A DNA stretch of 19,128 nt from JBIOUF01 sp044866695 (GCA_044866695.1 JBIOUF010000137.1:1-19128); one strand, 5' to 3'. Positions 1 to 6,698 are shown, counted from the first letter of the stretch. Program-made: numbers and translations. Notes: a model not told the origin generated them from the letters alone.

Positions 1-126
1 ACCCGCTGCTTCCGCGCCGTCGTGCGGCCGCGCCCCGCGGCGGTCCCCGACCAGGACGTGGCGCAGGAGCAGCCCGGTCCCTCCGACGACCCCGACGCGG
101 CGGCCACGCTCATCGACTTCCGCTAA
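1..126 (+). CDS. 3' end of an unrecognised protein (partial)
   Basis: An open frame runs from the window edge to a TAA at 124-126 and gives the last 41 residues of a protein. The visible tail is Arg/Pro-rich, then acidic (Asp/Glu/Pro/Gln), and ends in LIDFR. It looks like a flexible C-terminal tail with high third-position GC, as in the neighbouring genes. No domain can be recognised, so no function is given. The TAA stop is followed directly by the repeat block, so this gene is probably the last of its transcription unit. Confidence 0.55.
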   Translation, partial: TRCFRAVVRPRPAAVPDQDVAQEQPGPSDDPDAAATLIDFR

Positions 127-168
127 GGCTGGCTCCACGCTGGGCTCGGCGGTGGTCGGCTTCGTGAC

Positions 169-236
169 GCTCGCTCCGCGGTTCCTGAAGAGGGCGACGA
201 TGGAGCCCGTCTCGAAGAGCGCCTTCCTCAACCACC
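169..236. repeat. 68-bp direct repeat, copy 1
   Basis: This stretch aligns without gaps to 424-491 with 63 of 68 bases identical. Both copies begin GCTCGCTCCGCGG and end CCTCAACCACC. It shares the CCTCAACCACC end motif with the palindromic element at 263-384, so the two repeat types are related. It lies in the roughly 400-nt gene-free interval between the first partial gene and the kinase gene. Open frames crossing this interval are fortuitous. Confidence 0.85.
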
Positions 237-262
237 GAAACACCGCTGGCGTCTGGCACATC

Positions 263-384
263 CCGGTGGTTGAGGAGCGAGCCGCCAGGCGAGCGTCTCG
301 AAACCACCGGCGTCTGGCGGGGTCCCAGCCCTCGTGCCGGTGGTTTCGAGACGGGCTCGCAAGCTCGCCCTCCTCAACCACCGG
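263..384. repeat. Nested palindromic intergenic repeat, full-length copy
   Basis: This 122-bp element has perfect 13-bp outer arms (263-275 and 372-384; CCGGTGGTTGAGG against its complement). It also has perfect 18-bp inner arms (294-311 and 336-353) around a 24-nt loop. Positions 287-374 recur in opposite orientation at 18916-19003 with 86 of 88 bases identical. The architecture suits a REP- or MITE-like, transposase-free repeat that could fold into a large cruciform or RNA hairpin. It codes for nothing recognisable. Its position after a stop codon suggests it could also act as a transcription end signal. Confidence 0.85.
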
Positions 385-423
385 GGGGCTCGCAAGCTCG
401 CTCCTCAGCCCACGTCGAGACGG

Positions 424-491
424 GCTCGCTCCGCGGTTCCTGAGGAGGGCGACGAAGGAGCCCGCCTCGAAGGGCGCCCTCCTCAACCACC
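424..491. repeat. 68-bp direct repeat, copy 2
   Basis: This is the second copy of the repeat at 169-236 (five mismatches in 68). The CCTCAACCACC end motif finishes only 21 nt before the -10-like box of the kinase gene, so the repeat block directly abuts that promoter. The stretch 385-423 between this copy and the palindromic element contains further short fragments of the same family (GCTCGCAAGCTCG). Confidence 0.85.
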
Positions 492-512
492 ATGGGCGGG
501 GCGGGCTGGCCA

Positions 513-518
513 TAGGGT
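513..518 (+). promoter_or_regulatory. -10-like box TAGGGT, probable leaderless promoter of the kinase gene
   Basis: TAGGGT fits the actinobacterial TANNNT -10 pattern. Six bases separate it from the ATG at 525, so transcription would begin at or next to the start codon. No Shine-Dalgarno sequence precedes this ATG, which agrees with leaderless translation. No convincing -35 box is seen. Confidence 0.45.
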
Positions 519-524
519 TTCGCC

Positions 525-1646
525 ATGGTGGCGTGGAACCGCCGCGGGCGGCTGGGCACGGAGGCCGACCGGGCGACGTTCCGCACGCTGCACACCGCGA
601 ACCTCGCCGCCGCCGAGCTGCGCCACGGCCTGGACCGTCGGGCGGCGGAGCGGTCCGCGCGGTACCTGCGGACACTGCTCGAGGTCCCCTCCGTGGCGCT
701 CACCGACACCGGCCGGACGCTGGCCTGGGACGGTGGCTACCAGCACCACGCCGCCCAGGCGGGACGGCTGGCGGCGGTCCTGGCCGAGGGCTCCGACGGC
801 GCCACGCAGGTCCACGACCGCCGGGACCTGTCCTGCGACCAGGCCGGGTGCGACGTACGCCATGCCGTGGTGGCTCCCCTGATCGTCTCCGACGTCGTGG
901 TCGGCACCCTGCAGGTGTTCACGCCCGTCGCCGGCGCGGGGCTGGTCCGGGCCGCCGAGGAGGTCGCCGCCTGGGTCTCCGGGCAGCTCGCCCTCGCCGA
1001 GCTCGACGCCAGCCGCACCCGGATCATGGAGGCCGAGGTGCGCGCGCTCCGGGCCCAGATCAGCCCGCACTTCATCTACAACTCCCTCAGCGCGATCGCG
1101 TCGTTCGTCCGCACCGACCCCGAGCGGGCCAGAGAGCTGCTGCTGGACTTCGCCGACTTCACCCGGTACTCGTTCCGCACGCACGGCGAGTTCACGACGC
1201 TGGCGGAGGAGCTGCGCTCGATCGAGCGGTACCTGATGCTCGAGAAGGCCCGGTTCGGCGACCGGCTGCACGTGACCCTGCGGGTCGCGCCGGAGGTCCT
1301 GCCCGTGACGGTCCCGTTCCTGTGCCTGCAGCCGCTGGTGGAGAACGCCGTCCGGCACGGCCTGCAGGCCAAGGCCGGACCGGGCCGCATCGAGATCGTC
1401 GCGGAGGACCGCGACCAGGAGGCGGTCATCTCCGTCGAGGACGACGGTGCCGGGGAGGACCCGGACAAGGTTCGCCGGGCGCTCGCCGGCGACGCCTCCA
1501 GCGACTCGGTCGGGCTGGGCAACGTCGACGCCAGGCTGCGCTCCACGTTCGGCGACGACTACGGCCTGGTCGTTGAGACGGCGCTCGGAGCGGGTACCAG
1601 GGTTATCGTGCGGGTGCCGAAGTTCGCCCCAGGAGTTCGCGCATGA
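525..1646 (+). CDS. LytS/YehU-type sensor histidine kinase, soluble, with GAF-like N-terminus
   Basis: 373 residues. Residues about 40-157 look like a GAF-type sensor domain. A His_kinase segment follows with LRAQISPHFIYNSL (phospho-acceptor His182), then an HATPase domain with the N-box LVENAVRHG (Asn274), DDGAG (306-310) and VGLGN (329-333). This is the LytS/BtsS/YpdA class of kinases, which phosphorylate LytTR response regulators. Unlike LytS and BtsS, no membrane segments are visible, so the protein should be cytosolic. Two cysteines in the sensor domain (Cys104 and Cys109) could matter for sensing. It heads a cluster with the LytTR regulator and an SSS transporter, so the ligand may be a monocarboxylate; this is inferred from context. 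The ATG at 525 is chosen because of the -10-like box just before it; GTG 528 is an alternative. Confidence 0.9.
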   Translation: MVAWNRRGRLGTEADRATFRTLHTANLAAAELRHGLDRRAAERSARYLRTLLEVPSVALTDTGRTLAWDGGYQHHAAQAGRLAAVLAEGSDGATQVHDRRDLSCDQAGCDVRHAVVAPLIVSDVVVGTLQVFTPVAGAGLVRAAEEVAAWVSGQLALAELDASRTRIMEAEVRALRAQISPHFIYNSLSAIASFVRTDPERARELLLDFADFTRYSFRTHGEFTTLAEELRSIERYLMLEKARFGDRLHVTLRVAPEVLPVTVPFLCLQPLVENAVRHGLQAKAGPGRIEIVAEDRDQEAVISVEDDGAGEDPDKVRRALAGDASSDSVGLGNVDARLRSTFGDDYGLVVETALGAGTRVIVRVPKFAPGVRA

Positions 1647-1798
1647 GCGAGCGAAGCGAGCCGACAAGCTTGTGTAGACGACCACAGGCCACCGCACCGC
1701 GGCGCTGGCGACCGCTGCGCCAGCGGTTGTCGGGGGCATGGCCGGGCCACCGGGAGCACGCCAGCCACTGCACGACGGGACCCGGGGGACGGCAGTGA
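1643..1798 (+). CDS. Possible 51-residue ORF between kinase and regulator (doubtful)
   Basis: An ATG at 1643 overlaps the kinase stop (ATGA), and the frame ends in a TGA at 1796-1798 that overlaps the regulator's GTG start (GTGA). The predicted product is Arg/Pro/Ser-rich with no known domain. Against a real gene, 11 of 50 sense codons end in A or T and include AGA and several CGA, well above the neighbouring genes. The first part reads through the common repeat-like string GAGCGAGCGAAGCGAG. It is listed because of the double overlap, not because it looks like a protein. Confidence 0.15.
   Translation: MSERSEPTSLCRRPQATAPRRWRPLRQRLSGAWPGHREHASHCTTGPGGRQ
1703..1725 (+). other. Inverted repeat in the kinase-regulator gap
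   Basis: CGCTGGCG (1703-1710) and CGCCAGCG (1718-1725) form an 8-bp stem with a 7-nt loop. It lies 70 nt before the GTG start of the regulator, with no T-run after it. It could be an attenuating or stabilising hairpin within a kinase-regulator mRNA, or chance in GC-rich DNA. Confidence 0.3.
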
Positions 1799-2553
1799 CC
1801 ACCCAGAACAGCGCGTCGGCCGCGCCACGACGGCTCCGGGTGCTGGTCGTCGACGACGAGCGGCCGGCGTTGGACGAGCTGGCCTGGCTGCTCGGCCGCG
1901 ACGAGCGGGTCAGCAGCGTGGTCACCGCGGACTCCGCCGCGGACGCGCTGCGTGTGCTGCAGGAGGAGCCGGTCGACGCGGTTTTCAGCGACGTCGCGAT
2001 GCCCGGGCTCACCGGGCTCGACCTGGCCAAGGTGCTCAGCCGGTTCCGGCACCCGCCGCCGGTGGTGTTCGTCACCGCACACGAGCAGCACGCCGTCGAC
2101 GCGTACGCCCTGGAGGTCGTCGACTACGTGCTCAAGCCGGTCCGCGACGAGCGGCTGGCAGAGGCGGTACGCCGGGTGATGTCGTCGGCCGCGCCGGGTG
2201 ACGGGCAGCCGGACGACAGCATCCCGGTCGAGCTGGGCGGGGTCACCCGCTTCGTGCGCCGCTCCGAGGTCCGGTACGTCGAGGCGCACGGCGACTACGC
2301 CCGGCTGCACACCCCCACCGGCAGCCCGCTGATCCGGGTCCCGCTGACCACCTTGGAGGAGGAGTGGCGAGACGCCGGGTTCGTGCGCATCCACCGCTCC
2401 CATTTGGTGGCGCTGGCCCATGTCGCGGAGGTGCGCACCGACGGCGGCCGGTGCACGGTCGTGGTGGACGGCGAGGAGCTCACGGTCTCCCGCCGGCACA
2501 CGCGCGCGCTGCGCGACCTGTTGGTCCGCCGGGCCAAGCCCGGCCGGTCGTGA
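1795..2553 (+). CDS. LytTR-family DNA-binding response regulator
   Basis: 252 residues from GTG 1795. A receiver domain (about 14-128) carries the acidic pair Asp20/Asp21, phospho-acceptor Asp66 (VFSDVAMPG), Thr94 and Lys114 (VLKPV). A LytTR DNA-binding domain follows (about 145-246; motifs YVEAHGDYARLHT and RIHRSHLVAL). It is the expected partner of the LytS-type kinase upstream and should switch on genes from paired direct repeats in promoters, as BtsR, YpdB and AgrA do. An in-frame ATG at 1738 exists, but its 19 extra residues read like untranslated sequence. The GTG has a GGGGGA Shine-Dalgarno-like run just upstream. Its stop overlaps the next start (GTGA), so it is translationally coupled to the transporter genes. 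Likely targets, by inference, are the two transporter cassettes nearby. Confidence 0.9.
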   Translation: MTTQNSASAAPRRLRVLVVDDERPALDELAWLLGRDERVSSVVTADSAADALRVLQEEPVDAVFSDVAMPGLTGLDLAKVLSRFRHPPPVVFVTAHEQHAVDAYALEVVDYVLKPVRDERLAEAVRRVMSSAAPGDGQPDDSIPVELGGVTRFVRRSEVRYVEAHGDYARLHTPTGSPLIRVPLTTLEEEWRDAGFVRIHRSHLVALAHVAEVRTDGGRCTVVVDGEELTVSRRHTRALRDLLVRRAKPGRS

Positions 2554-2960
2554 CCACCGCGAGCCCGCCGCCGGCGGAGCCGCCGCGGCGGGTGCGGGTC
2601 ACCAGTCCCCGCACGACGGCACGCCGCTCGCGCCGGGTCACCCCTGCCTCGGCGATCGACGCGCAGACCAGGGTCGGGGAGATGTACATGGCGGCACTGC
2701 TGCACAGCCAGCTCCGGCTGGCGGCCGCCGTCCTCGCGGCGGTCGGCATCGTCGTCGCGGGGCTGCCGCTGCTGTTCTGGCTGGTCCCCGCCACGGTCGA
2801 CGCGGAGCTGCTCGGCGTACCCGTGCCGTGGCTGCTGCTGGGCTTCGCGGTCTACCCGTTCCTGCTCGGCTGCGGCTGGGTCTACATCCGCGCCGCCGAG
2901 CGCAACGAGCGGGCGTTCACCTCCGTGGTCGCCCCGATCGAGGGCGGGGAGACCCGGTGA
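2550..2960 (+). CDS. Small two-helix membrane protein, divergent DUF485-like partner of the SSS symporter
   Basis: 136 residues from GTG 2550, which overlaps the regulator's stop. An Arg/Pro-rich cytoplasmic N-terminus of about 45 residues is followed by two membrane helices (about 57-79 and 90-113) and a short charged tail. It occupies the place held by DUF485 (YjcH-type) proteins, which in many bacteria precede ActP-type symporters by an overlapping start. It keeps the two-helix layout but not the characteristic motifs seen in the second, canonical copy at 4664-5002. The family assignment is therefore from layout and position, not strong similarity. It probably assists or modulates the transporter encoded next. 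Confidence 0.7.
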   Translation: MTTASPPPAEPPRRVRVTSPRTTARRSRRVTPASAIDAQTRVGEMYMAALLHSQLRLAAAVLAAVGIVVAGLPLLFWLVPATVDAELLGVPVPWLLLGFAVYPFLLGCGWVYIRAAERNERAFTSVVAPIEGGETR

Positions 2961-4474
2961 GCTCCACCTGGGGGCTGGTCGCCGTCGCCCTGGTGTCGCT
3001 GGCGACGCTGGCGATCGGCGCGTACGGCTGGCGGTTCTCCCGCACCACCAGCGACTTCTTCGTCGCCTCCCGGTCGGTGCGACCCGCGCTCAACGCCAGC
3101 GCGATCGGCGGGGAGTACCTCTCCGCGGCGTCGTTCCTCGGTGTCGCGGGCCTGGTGCTCGCGTTCGGCGCGGACATGCTGTGGTACCCGGTGGGGTGGA
3201 CCGCCGGCTACCTGGTGCTCCTGGTGCTGGTCGCGGCGCCGCTGCGCCGGTCCGGCGCCTACACGCTGCCGGACTTCGCGGAGGGGCGCCTGGAGTCGCG
3301 GCTGGCCCGCCGGGTGTCGTCGCTCCTCGTGGTCGCGATCGGGTGGCTGTACCTGATGCCGCAGTTCCAGGGCGCCGGGCTCTCCCTGGCCACCGTGGCC
3401 GGCACCGAGCCCTGGGTCGGCGGCCTGCTGGTCGGCGCGGTGGTTCTGGTCAACGTCTTCTTCGGCGGGATGCGCAGCATCACCTTGGTCCAGGCGTTCC
3501 AGTACTGGCTCAAGCTCACCGCGCTGCTGGTGCCACTGATGTTCCTGCTCGCGGTCTGGGTGGGCGACGGGGCCGCCTCCCCCGCCGCGGCCGGCGGGCC
3601 GTCCGGCGCGGGCTGGGCGGACCCGCTGGCCTCGACCGGCGACCATGCGCTGTACACCACCTACTCGATCATCGTCGCGACCTTCCTCGGCACGATGGGC
3701 CTGCCGCACGTGGTGGTCCGCTTCTACACCAACCCCGACGGCCGGGCCGCGCGGCGTACGACGCTGGTCGTGCTCGGCCTGCTCGGCGTCTTCTACCTGC
3801 TTCCGCCGATGTACGGCGCGCTCGGCCGCATCTACGCGCCCGACCTGGTCGCGGAGGGTCGCAGCGACGCGGTCGTCCTGGAGCTGCCGGCCCGGATGAT
3901 AGGCGGGCTGGCCGGCACGCTGCTGTCCTCGCTGACCACCGCGGGGGCGTTCGCGGCGTTCCTGTCCACCTCCAGCGGCCTGACCATCGCGGTGGCCGGG
4001 GTGCTCAGCCAGGACGTCACTGGCCGCCGGCTGCGCGGCGTGCGGGCGTTCCAGGCCGCCGCGGTCGTCGCGGTGGCCGTGCCGCTGCTGCTTGCCGTCG
4101 CCGCCGAGGGGGTCGGCGTCGCCCGGGCCGTGGGGCTCGCCTTCGCGGTGGCGGCCTCGACGTTCTGCCCGCTCATCGTTCTTGGCATCTGGTGGCGGCG
4201 GCTCACCGACCTGGGCGCGGTCGCCGGCATGCTCGCGGGCGGGGCGCTGTCGGGCGCCGCCGTCGTCGACACCCTGCTGGCCCGGGAGCACGACGGCTGG
4301 ACTGCGGCGCTGCTCGCGCATCCGGCCGCGTGGACCGTCCCCGCGGCGTTCCTGGTCATGGTGGCGGTCTCCCTCCTCACCCCGCGGCGGCTCCCCAAGG
4401 ACGTGTCCCGGACGATGGTCCGGCTGCACACCCCCGAGGCGGTGGACCTGGACCGCGGCGCGGTGCCGGGCTGA
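2957..4474 (+). CDS. Sodium:solute symporter (SSS family), probable monocarboxylate transporter
   Basis: 505 residues from GTG 2957, overlapping the previous stop (GTGA). The protein is a polytopic membrane protein of SSS length. Around residues 50-64 it has GGEYLSAASFLG, the conserved first-helix segment of ActP-like symporters. Further on are GGMRSITLVQAF, GTMGLPHVVVRFYTNP (the ActP/MctP signature region) and a later helix TSSGLTIAVAG matching the Ser/Thr-rich sodium-binding region. Family members carry acetate, propionate, pyruvate or lactate with Na+ or H+; the substrate cannot be read here. It is co-transcribed with a kinase and regulator, unlike the acs-linked paralogue at 4999-6630, so it may be the inducible carrier or part of the signal input. 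Confidence 0.88.
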   Translation: MSSTWGLVAVALVSLATLAIGAYGWRFSRTTSDFFVASRSVRPALNASAIGGEYLSAASFLGVAGLVLAFGADMLWYPVGWTAGYLVLLVLVAAPLRRSGAYTLPDFAEGRLESRLARRVSSLLVVAIGWLYLMPQFQGAGLSLATVAGTEPWVGGLLVGAVVLVNVFFGGMRSITLVQAFQYWLKLTALLVPLMFLLAVWVGDGAASPAAAGGPSGAGWADPLASTGDHALYTTYSIIVATFLGTMGLPHVVVRFYTNPDGRAARRTTLVVLGLLGVFYLLPPMYGALGRIYAPDLVAEGRSDAVVLELPARMIGGLAGTLLSSLTTAGAFAAFLSTSSGLTIAVAGVLSQDVTGRRLRGVRAFQAAAVVAVAVPLLLAVAAEGVGVARAVGLAFAVAASTFCPLIVLGIWWRRLTDLGAVAGMLAGGALSGAAVVDTLLAREHDGWTAALLAHPAAWTVPAAFLVMVAVSLLTPRRLPKDVSRTMVRLHTPEAVDLDRGAVPG

Positions 4475-4543
4475 TCCAGACCGCGCCCGGCGCCCCTGCC
4501 ACTCGTCGTACCGGACCGACCACTCGGCGCGTGACCTGCGCCA

Positions 4544-4557
4544 CCCGGCGCGCCGGG
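4544..4557. other. 14-bp perfect palindrome after the first symporter
   Basis: CCCGGCGCGCCGGG lies 70 nt after the symporter stop in the 189-nt gap before the second cassette. It can fold as a short 5-bp stem with a 4-nt loop. It may be part of a weak terminator or a protein site. There is no T-run. Confidence 0.3.
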
Positions 4558-4593
4558 GCCGTCGCGCCCTCGCCGCGCGCCGCCAGTGCTTCC

Positions 4594-4599
4594 TACCGT
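4594..4599 (+). promoter_or_regulatory. -10-like box TACCGT before the DUF485-actP cassette
   Basis: TACCGT fits TANNNT, and transcription would begin near 4606, leaving a leader of about 58 nt before GTG 4664. It overlaps the left edge of the CRP-like site, so regulator binding there would block this promoter unless another start is used. No clear -35 is seen. Confidence 0.3.
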
Positions 4600-4612
4600 G
4601 ACTGCGATCACA
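4597..4612. promoter_or_regulatory. CRP/GlxR-type operator
   Basis: CGTGACTGCGATCACA matches the consensus TGTGA-N6-TCACA in nine of ten defined positions; only the first T is replaced by C. The core GTGA-N6-TCAC is a perfect palindrome. It lies 51 nt before the GTG of the DUF485-actP cassette, in non-coding DNA. Actinobacterial CRP/GlxR proteins are known to control acetate and carbon-metabolism genes through such sites, and a CRP-family gene is present at 13904-14581. Whether it activates or represses is unclear from its position relative to the -10-like box. Confidence 0.65.
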
Positions 4613-4663
4613 GCGGGGCCAGCGGTGGCCTGCGCTTCGGCCCGACCCGACGAGGTGAGACTG

Positions 4664-5002
4664 GTGAGCGGCACACATCAGAGTTCGGGGCACCAGGTCT
4701 ATGAGGACCTACACGCCTCCCAAGACTTCCACGAGCTGCGGCGCCGGTTCCGCAGCTTCGTGTTCCCGTACACGGCGGCCTTCCTGCTGTGGTACCTGCT
4801 CTACGTCGTGATGTGCAACTGGGCCACGGACTTCATGGACACCAAGCTGGTCGGCCACATCAACGTGGCGCTGGTCTTCGGCCTGCTGCAGTTCGTGACC
4901 ACGTTCGCCATCGCCTGGCGCTACTCCCGGTTCTCCGCGGCGAAGCTGGACCCGCTGGCCGCCGAGCTGGTGGACCGCTACACCAAGGAGGTGGCCAAGT
5001 GA
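4664..5002 (+). CDS. DUF485 membrane protein (YjcH family), ActP partner
   Basis: 112 residues from GTG 4664, placed 8 nt after a GAGG Shine-Dalgarno; GTG 4655 is an alternative. It shows the DUF485 pattern: an amphipathic RRRFRSFVFPYTAAF lead-in, a first helix (about 32-53), the linker FMDTKLVGHINVAL, a second helix (about 63-86), and a C-terminal SRFSAAKLDPLA segment. DUF485 proteins are encoded immediately before ActP symporters in many bacteria and are thought to be small accessory subunits; their mechanism is not established. The stop overlaps the actP start (GTGA), which couples their translation. Confidence 0.92.
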   Translation: MSGTHQSSGHQVYEDLHASQDFHELRRRFRSFVFPYTAAFLLWYLLYVVMCNWATDFMDTKLVGHINVALVFGLLQFVTTFAIAWRYSRFSAAKLDPLAAELVDRYTKEVAK

Positions 5003-6630
5003 GCACCCAGACCCTGACCACCGTCCTGTTCCTCTCCGTCGTCGCCCTCACCGTCGGCATCACCATCTGGGCCAGCCGGCAGACCTCCGGCGCCACCGAC
5101 TACTACGCCGGCGGCCGCTCGTTCAGCGGCTTCCAGAACGGCCTGGCGATCAGCGGCGACTACATGTCCGCCGCGTCGTTCCTGGGCATCTCCGGCGCCA
5201 TCGCCCTGTTCGGCTACGACGGCTTCCTGTACTCGATCGGCTTCCTGGTGGCCTGGCTGGTGGCCCTGCTGCTGGTCGCCGAACTGCTGCGGAACTCCGG
5301 CCGGTACACCATGGCCGACCAGCTGGCCTACCGCATGAGGCAGCGCCCGGTCCGCACCGCCGCGGCGACCAGCACCGTCGCGGTCTCGATCTTCTACCTG
5401 CTCGCGCAGATGGTGGGCGCCGGGTCTCTGGTGGCGCTGCTCCTCGGCGTCGACAGCGGCACCCTGAAGAACCTGGTCATCGTCGGCGTGGGCCTACTGA
5501 TGATCTTCTACGTCACGGTCGGCGGCATGAAGGGAACCACCTGGGTGCAGATCGTGAAGGCGGTCCTGCTGATGTCCGGCACCGTCTTGATCACCGTCCT
5601 GGTGCTGTGGAAGTTCCACTTCAACTTCTCCGACCTGCTCGGCACCGCGGCGGAGAACTCCGGCAAGGGCGAGGCGTTCCTGCAGCCGGGCCTGCGGTAC
5701 GGCACGACGCTGACCAGCAAGATCGACTTCATCAGCCTCAGCATCGCCCTGGTGCTGGGCACGGCCGGCCTGCCGCACATCCTGATCCGCTTCTACACGG
5801 TCCCGACGTCGCGCGACGCGCGCAAGTCGGTGCTCTGGGCGATCGGGCTGATCGGCTCCTTCTACCTGATGACGCTGGCGCTGGGCTTCGGCGCGGCCGC
5901 GCTCCTGGACACCGGCGAGGGTAGCGAGGTGGCCGCCTCCGGCGGCAACCTGGCGTCACCACTGCTGGCGGAGGCGGTCGGTGGTGGTGAAGGGTCCACG
6001 GGAGGCGCGGTCCTGCTCGCGCTGATCTCCGCCGTCGCCTTCGCCACCATCCTCGCCGTCGTCGCCGGCCTGACGCTGACCAGCGCGTCCAGCGTCGCGC
6101 ACGACCTCTACGCCAACGTGGTGAAGAAGGGCACCGCGTCGGAGAAGGACGAGGTCCGGGTCGCCAGGATCGCCGCGTTCGTGATCGGCGGCATCGCCAT
6201 CGCTTTGGCCATTCCGGCCCAGAAGCTGAACATCGCGTTCCTGGTGGCCCTCGCCTTCGCAGTCGCGGCCTCGGCCAACCTGCCCTCCATCCTGTACAAC
6301 CTGTTCTGGAAGCGGTTCAACACCCGCGGGGCGACCTGGTCGATCTACGGCGGCCTGGTCTCCTCGCTCGCGCTGGTGTTCTTCTCGCCGGTGACGTCCG
6401 GCAAGGGGGTCAACCCGGTCACGGGCGCGAGCCTGTCGCTGTTCCCCGCGGACGTCGACTTCCACTGGTTCCCCCTGGAGAACCCCGGTCTGGTCTCGAT
6501 CCCGCTCGGCTTCTTCTTCGGCTGGCTGGGGACCGTCACGTCCAAGGACCCGGAGGCGGTGGCGGCCTACGACGAGCTCGAGGTCCGGTCGCTGACCGGG
6601 GCCGGCGCCGAGGCGGCGGTGCACCACTGA
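4999..6630 (+). CDS. actP: Cation/acetate symporter
   Basis: 543 residues from GTG 4999, preceded by a strong AAGGAGG (4985-4991) inside the DUF485 gene. An SSS-family polytopic membrane protein with YYAGGRSFSGFQNG, then SGDYMSAASFLGISG (52-66) in the first core helix, GGMKGTTWVQIVKA, GTAGLPHILIRFYTVP and VVAGLTLTSASSVAHD in the sodium-site helix, all close to ActP. ActP couples uptake of acetate, and sometimes propionate or glycolate, to cation entry at low substrate levels. Its place between a DUF485 partner and acetyl-CoA synthetase supports the acetate assignment. A very stable hairpin follows the stop, so much of the transcript may end before acs. Confidence 0.92.
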   Translation: MSTQTLTTVLFLSVVALTVGITIWASRQTSGATDYYAGGRSFSGFQNGLAISGDYMSAASFLGISGAIALFGYDGFLYSIGFLVAWLVALLLVAELLRNSGRYTMADQLAYRMRQRPVRTAAATSTVAVSIFYLLAQMVGAGSLVALLLGVDSGTLKNLVIVGVGLLMIFYVTVGGMKGTTWVQIVKAVLLMSGTVLITVLVLWKFHFNFSDLLGTAAENSGKGEAFLQPGLRYGTTLTSKIDFISLSIALVLGTAGLPHILIRFYTVPTSRDARKSVLWAIGLIGSFYLMTLALGFGAAALLDTGEGSEVAASGGNLASPLLAEAVGGGEGSTGGAVLLALISAVAFATILAVVAGLTLTSASSVAHDLYANVVKKGTASEKDEVRVARIAAFVIGGIAIALAIPAQKLNIAFLVALAFAVAASANLPSILYNLFWKRFNTRGATWSIYGGLVSSLALVFFSPVTSGKGVNPVTGASLSLFPADVDFHWFPLENPGLVSIPLGFFFGWLGTVTSKDPEAVAAYDELEVRSLTGAGAEAAVHH

Positions 6631-6661
6631 CCGGGGCCCGACCCATCCGTCGCACCCCTCA

Positions 6662-6698
6662 CGCCGGGCCGGCCCGCCGCCGACGGGCCGGCCCGGCG
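6662..6698 (+). terminator. Strong hairpin after actP
   Basis: A perfect 15-bp stem (6662-6676 with 6684-6698) encloses a 7-nt loop, 31 nt after the actP stop. The stem is entirely G and C. No T-run follows, which is common for actinobacterial intrinsic terminators. It separates the actP transcript from the acs promoter. Confidence 0.75.

Noticed and set aside
263..384. Repeat block at the left edge as a CRISPR array
   Set aside because: Units are few, of unequal size and partly inverted, with no regular spacers and no cas genes.
1738..1794. Upstream ATG 1738 as start of the response regulator
   Set aside because: The added 19 residues are not like a receiver-domain N-terminus, and GTG 1795 has a better ribosome-site-like run and the overlap geometry used in the region.
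4517..4550. Possible LytTR (BtsR-like) direct-repeat operator in ACCACTC...ACCCGG before the second cassette
   Set aside because: The second half does not match and the spacing does not fit the pattern I remember; too weak to list as a site.
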